DNA of 7,697 bases from Pseudanabaena sp. CAN_BIN31 (GTDB lineage: Bacteria > Cyanobacteriota > Cyanobacteriia > Pseudanabaenales > Pseudanabaenaceae). Location of the stretch: contig JAJAZG010000054.1 in assembly GCA_026785865.1 (NCBI GenBank), positions 1 to 7,697 of the forward strand. Direction: 5' to 3'. Within the stretch, counting starts at the first letter, position 1. Every line of letters begins with the position of its first letter. A program made the translations under genes and the position numbers. Below, in pieces: positions 4,917 to 7,697 of the stretch. The notes beneath the pieces are model-generated. The model made no database searches. It saw nothing but the letters and a program-made list of their open reading frames with translations, and was not told where the DNA came from.

Positions 4917-6344
4917 CAAAATAAAAATTTTCTTGTAAAGATTTTCAATTATCTCAAAGTAGTTTTTTTTCTGATATGTTCTATAGCCTTTTGGTTTTTG
5001 TTTGGTTGGCTAGCTGACTACTCATTCCCCTTTGGTCAAGCTTTGGAATTGATGCTCGCTTGCTTTAAAGGTACTATCCCAGCAAAGGTAAATAGCCTAC
5101 AACAACAACTAAGAAATACAGAGGTAATTCCCAAATCAGTTAGTAATAATCAGTTTAGAAAACTTAACAACTTAAAACAACAAGTTAAAAAGTTAAATAA
5201 TCTAGATTCTCAAGCATGGTTATATAAGGGGATTTTAGAACGTCTTGGCTCAGACCCTTCTGCTAATCATGAAAAACTTGCAAAGGCAATTGAGGCATTA
5301 GAGTATAAAAGAAGCGAAATTCTACAAGAATTAGAGCCTCGAAGACCTCAAAGATATCGTGTTTTATCAAAGATACAAAATTCTGCTCATGCTCTTTTAG
5401 CTAGTCAAGCTGAGAAGGATTATATTCAGCTTGAGAAAATTATAACTAATCTAGTCAATTTCACAAAAAGTAGGAAATCATCACAAACTATCCTGTCAGA
5501 AGTAATCATTAAATTAACTTCTCAAATATCACAAGTTTCTAATAAGATCAGTCCCTTTCGTCTGCGTCTAGCTTATAAGATAGATGAATTAATAAACGTT
5601 TTATCACAAAAGCTAATCTTGGACTCTAGTGACGATACAACTGATAGTGACTATCAATCACTTGTTACTGAGTTGAATTCTCGTATCCATCTCTTGTCTC
5701 AAGAATTCAATAATTTACTGCTAGATAAACAAGAGAATAGAAAAGAATTAAATAGGCGTATACGAGAAGTCTTAAATCTAACAGAAAATATTTCTAGTCT
5801 TCATAGAGATATCTCAAACCGTAATGCAGATATAATTGCACTGCAAAAGAATATTCAAAACCTGACAGGATCATTTCAAAAAAGCCAGACTAACGTAGAT
5901 GATCTAAAAAATTTAATTAGCAATTTACGAAAAGATATTCATAATTCAGATGGGATTAACCAAAAACAATACAATCAGATTAATCAATTACAGAATCAAT
6001 TATCTGATTTGAGTCAACAGAAATTTAACTTGCAAGAGAAAATTGATAATCTTTCAACATATGCTACAGACAAGGAATATGAAATTAAACTTTTGCAGAA
6101 TGAGAAATATCAACTAGATTCTCAAAAATTAGAGCTACAACGACAGAATCAACTTCTACACCAAAAATTAGAGAAGATTAATGTTTCACAGACATTTGTT
6201 AAACCAGTCGCAACTCACAAAAAAATTTCAGAAACAGAATATCAAAATATTTCTAACCAAAGTGAGTATGAGTATGTAAGTGCATATAAAAAAACAAATG
6301 GAACATTGGTAGATTCGTATTACAGAAAAAAAAGAAAATCCTGA
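4875..6344 (+). CDS. membrane-anchored coiled-coil protein; C-terminal part of a split gene
   Basis: A conventional start would be TTG 4998 (448 residues), but the same frame is open back to 4857 with no ATG, GTG or TTG before it. That upstream stretch encodes protein-like sequence: DNLNLNLQSSDLDQNK, then KIFNYLK, then the hydrophobic helix VVFFLICSIAFWFLFGWLA (4959-5015). A TTG start would cut this helix in half, so translation most likely enters from the 4514 frame by a +1 shift, giving about 609 residues. After the helix comes DYSFPFGQALELM, then about 350 residues of Gln/Asn/Leu/Lys-rich heptad-like coiled coil (for example LQNQLSDLSQQKFNLQEKI). The end is EYEYVSAYKKTNGTLVDSYY followed by RKKRKS, a Tyr/Gly/basic motif of the YVxxYxRxxGTxVxxxxR kind seen at the ends or in repeats of some bacterial proteins. 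No enzyme motif is visible. It would be a membrane-tethered filament or scaffold. It is AT-rich without HIP1 sites, unlike its neighbours. Confidence 0.65.
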   Translation, partial: VDNLNLNLQSSDLDQNKNFLVKIFNYLKVVFFLICSIAFWFLFGWLADYSFPFGQALELMLACFKGTIPAKVNSLQQQLRNTEVIPKSVSNNQFRKLNNLKQQVKKLNNLDSQAWLYKGILERLGSDPSANHEKLAKAIEALEYKRSEILQELEPRRPQRYRVLSKIQNSAHALLASQAEKDYIQLEKIITNLVNFTKSRKSSQTILSEVIIKLTSQISQVSNKISPFRLRLAYKIDELINVLSQKLILDSSDDTTDSDYQSLVTELNSRIHLLSQEFNNLLLDKQENRKELNRRIREVLNLTENISSLHRDISNRNADIIALQKNIQNLTGSFQKSQTNVDDLKNLISNLRKDIHNSDGINQKQYNQINQLQNQLSDLSQQKFNLQEKIDNLSTYATDKEYEIKLLQNEKYQLDSQKLELQRQNQLLHQKLEKINVSQTFVKPVATHKKISETEYQNISNQSEYEYVSAYKKTNGTLVDSYYRKKRKS

Positions 6345-6445
6345 ATATTATTATCCTAAAGTAAATGAATCAGATAAGATAGTCTTTTGTGCTTTATAGT
6401 GATTTTTATTTTGCAAAAACTAAAGATAATATAGAATAAAGCCAA

Positions 6446-6958
6446 TTAATAAATCCAAGGAATCAACTTCTTTACCGAAATGCGATAGTTAGCATAATTA
6501 GGAAATCTCTCAGTCAGCCAAACTTCTTCCCTTCTCGCTTTCGCATCAAAAAACACGAATAATGCGATCGCCCCGAAAAGATGCACCAAACTCACTTGCC
6601 AACTAGCATAAGCCAAAGCCAGAAAAATCACCCCACTATATATAGGATGTCTTACCAAACTATAGATCCCAGTCTGAACTAACTGCCCATCGTCTTTAGG
6701 ATGCGGTAATGGAGTCAGATTTTGACCAAGATCGATAAGCGATCGCCCCAGCAAAATCACAGCAAACACACCAAAGATTAATGTCAAAGTCCAACTAGCA
6801 TAATGCCAAGCAATTAATTCTAGATCAATAAAACTAGGTCGCGCAGTCGGTAAAATAACAAAACCAAACAATGAAACACCTTGGGCAATCACCCAATACT
6901 CACCGCGCAAACCGCGCCACCATTCACCCGTAATACCCCAATCTGACAATAATTTCAT
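6446..6958 (-). CDS. isoprenylcysteine carboxyl methyltransferase (ICMT)-family membrane protein
   Basis: A 170-residue integral membrane methyltransferase-like protein. Hydrophobic helices lie at about 22-38, 51-71, 105-121 and 122-138. The C-terminal ICMT/PEMT-type signature is present: LVQTGIYSLVRHPIYSG (93-109) with the SAM-binding RHPxYxG, then the acidic pair E144-E145, LTERFPNYANYRISVKKLIP (148-167) and a short WIY end. Bacterial members methylate small molecules or lipids; protein prenylcysteine is not an expected substrate in a cyanobacterium, so the acceptor is unknown. It starts at ATG 6956-6958 and is divergent from the next methyltransferase, with 38 bp between the start codons, so the two may share a control region. 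HIP1 sites at 6564 and 6739 mark it as native-looking. The family is fairly sure, the substrate is not. Confidence 0.85.
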   Translation of the reverse strand: MKLLSDWGITGEWWRGLRGEYWVIAQGVSLFGFVILPTARPSFIDLELIAWHYASWTLTLIFGVFAVILLGRSLIDLGQNLTPLPHPKDDGQLVQTGIYSLVRHPIYSGVIFLALAYASWQVSLVHLFGAIALFVFFDAKARREEVWLTERFPNYANYRISVKKLIPWIY

Positions 6959-6996
6959 AAGTCATCCATCAGAATATATTTACGCTCATCAAAACT

Positions 6997-7596
6997 ATGC
7001 TAACAACCGATGCAAATTATTGGGAACAACGCTATCAAGACAATAATGCCCCATGGAATCTCAGCATGGCAGCGCCGCCATTTACAAGTTTATTAACATC
7101 TGTAAATGCACCAACCGCAGGCAAAACCGCAATCCTCGGATGCGGTCCAGGACATGACGCGCTGTTATTTGCCAAGTATGGTTTCGAGACAATCAGCTTT
7201 GACTTTGCTCCCAGTGCGATCGCGATCGCCCAAAATCTCAGCAAAACAATGGGCATAACCAGTGAGTTTATGCAGAGAGATATTTTTGAATTAGCCAATG
7301 AATTTGCAAACAATTTTGACTACGCGATCGAACATACTTGTTTCTGTGCAATCCATCCCTCACAGCGTCCCGACTATGTAAACACGGTGCGTTCGATTCT
7401 CAAGCCGAATGGAGAATTGATCGCTATATTTTTTGCTCATAGTCGTCCCGATGGCCCACCATTTGGAGCCACATTAGAAGAAATTCACGACTTGTTCTCT
7501 CCTGTTTTTGATACTTCTGAAATTGCTCTAGCCCATAACTCGATCGCCTCTCGGCAAGGAGAAGAATATATAGCCAGATTTAGAGTTTTGAAGTAA
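6997..7596 (+). CDS. TPMT-family SAM-dependent methyltransferase
   Basis: A 199-residue soluble class I methyltransferase, about the usual length. The N-terminus has the family's tryptophans (YWEQRYQDNNAPWNL, 8-22). Motif I is AILGCGPGHDALLFA (45-59), followed by the acidic end of strand 2 at ISFDFAPSAI (66-75), RDIFEL (94-99), and IEHTCFCAIHPSQRPDY (111-127). The last segment is typical of thiopurine S-methyltransferase-like and plant HOL-type halide/thiol methyltransferases. Motif I ILGCGPG is intact, so it should be active. Known relatives methylate thiols, halides, thiocyanate or chalcogens; which one applies here cannot be read from sequence. It starts at ATG 6997, head-to-head with the ICMT-like gene. 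An overlapping HIP1 pair lies at 7216-7229. Confidence 0.87.
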   Translation: MLTTDANYWEQRYQDNNAPWNLSMAAPPFTSLLTSVNAPTAGKTAILGCGPGHDALLFAKYGFETISFDFAPSAIAIAQNLSKTMGITSEFMQRDIFELANEFANNFDYAIEHTCFCAIHPSQRPDYVNTVRSILKPNGELIAIFFAHSRPDGPPFGATLEEIHDLFSPVFDTSEIALAHNSIASRQGEEYIARFRVLK

Positions 7597-7610
7597 CGGT
7601 AATTAGGGGA

Positions 7611-7697
7611 TTAAGCGATCGCCACCACAGCCAAAGCCGAAAACAAACGATCAAGAGCAGTAGTTGAGAGCTTAGCCAGCACATAATCATGTAAATA
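7611..7697 (-). CDS. C-terminal end of an unrecognised gene (partial, runs off window)
   Basis: On the minus strand one frame enters from the window edge and ends at TAA (complement of 7611-7613), reading YLHDYVLAKLSTTALDRL then FSALAVVAIA. The end is hydrophobic and helical and may be a membrane-facing tail. It converges on the TPMT-family gene with 14 bp between stops, and its last codons include a HIP1 site (7615-7622), typical of coding sequence here. Too short to assign a family. Confidence 0.4.
   Translation of the reverse strand, partial: YLHDYVLAKLSTTALDRLFSALAVVAIA

Noticed and set aside
4998..5000. TTG as the true start of the coiled-coil protein
   Set aside because: No ribosome binding site precedes it, and it would cut a hydrophobic helix whose first half is encoded in the same frame just upstream.
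7035..7313. Minus-strand open frame of 92 codons within the TPMT-family gene
   Set aside because: It is antisense to the SAM-binding motif region of a convincing methyltransferase, and its hydrophobic look is the mirror of that coding sequence.
1..7697. CRISPR array, tRNA or rRNA genes
   Set aside because: No regularly spaced direct repeats and no recognisable structural RNA sequence were seen on either strand.

Overview
The window looks cyanobacterial. It is rich in the HIP1 octamer GCGATCGC, with seven copies in the SWIM-protein gene alone, and its proteins have a typical cyanobacterial flavour. A filamentous Pseudanabaena-like genome would fit, but that is an impression, not a search result. 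There are no rRNA or tRNA genes, no CRISPR array and no complete insertion sequence. A ParA/ParB pair with its own non-canonical palindromic site suggests a plasmid or a plasmid-derived island. No replication initiator gene is visible, so chromosome versus plasmid cannot be settled here.

Layout. Positions 1-157 hold two short plus-strand coding-like remnants. Positions 175-1886 are a minus-strand parA-parB operon. A perfect 40-bp palindrome (1963-2002) lies just upstream of parA, and its central 20 bp recur exactly inside parB (588-607); together they are a candidate centromere (parS) set. Positions 2123-3931 encode a SWIM zinc-finger protein, divergent from parA, closed by a 61-bp near-perfect hairpin (3937-3997).

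Positions 3988-4399 are a graveyard: the 3' end of an unrecognised gene, the first 42 codons of rarA, and, joined in frame at 4250/4251, the 3' part of a RelE/ParE-type toxin gene that itself carries a frameshift. Positions 4514-6344 are an AT-rich stretch without HIP1 sites. It is best read as one gene split by a +1 frame change at a T6 run: a helical N-terminal domain, a Gly/Asn-rich amyloid-like motif, a membrane helix that becomes visible only when the two frames are joined, a long coiled coil, and a C-terminal Tyr/Gly/basic motif. This is the most unusual item in the window and may be a membrane-tethered signalling or cell-death-type protein.

Positions 6446-7596 return to HIP1-containing sequence, with a divergent pair of methyltransferase genes: a membrane ICMT-like enzyme and a soluble TPMT-family enzyme. 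The window ends in the C-terminus of an unrecognised minus-strand gene.

How the parts work together: parA, parB and the palindromes form a self-contained partition module. The divergent SWIM gene shares its upstream region but has no demonstrated link to partition. The broken genes and the HIP1-poor coiled-coil gene mark a recombination-prone, recently acquired segment between two more native blocks.
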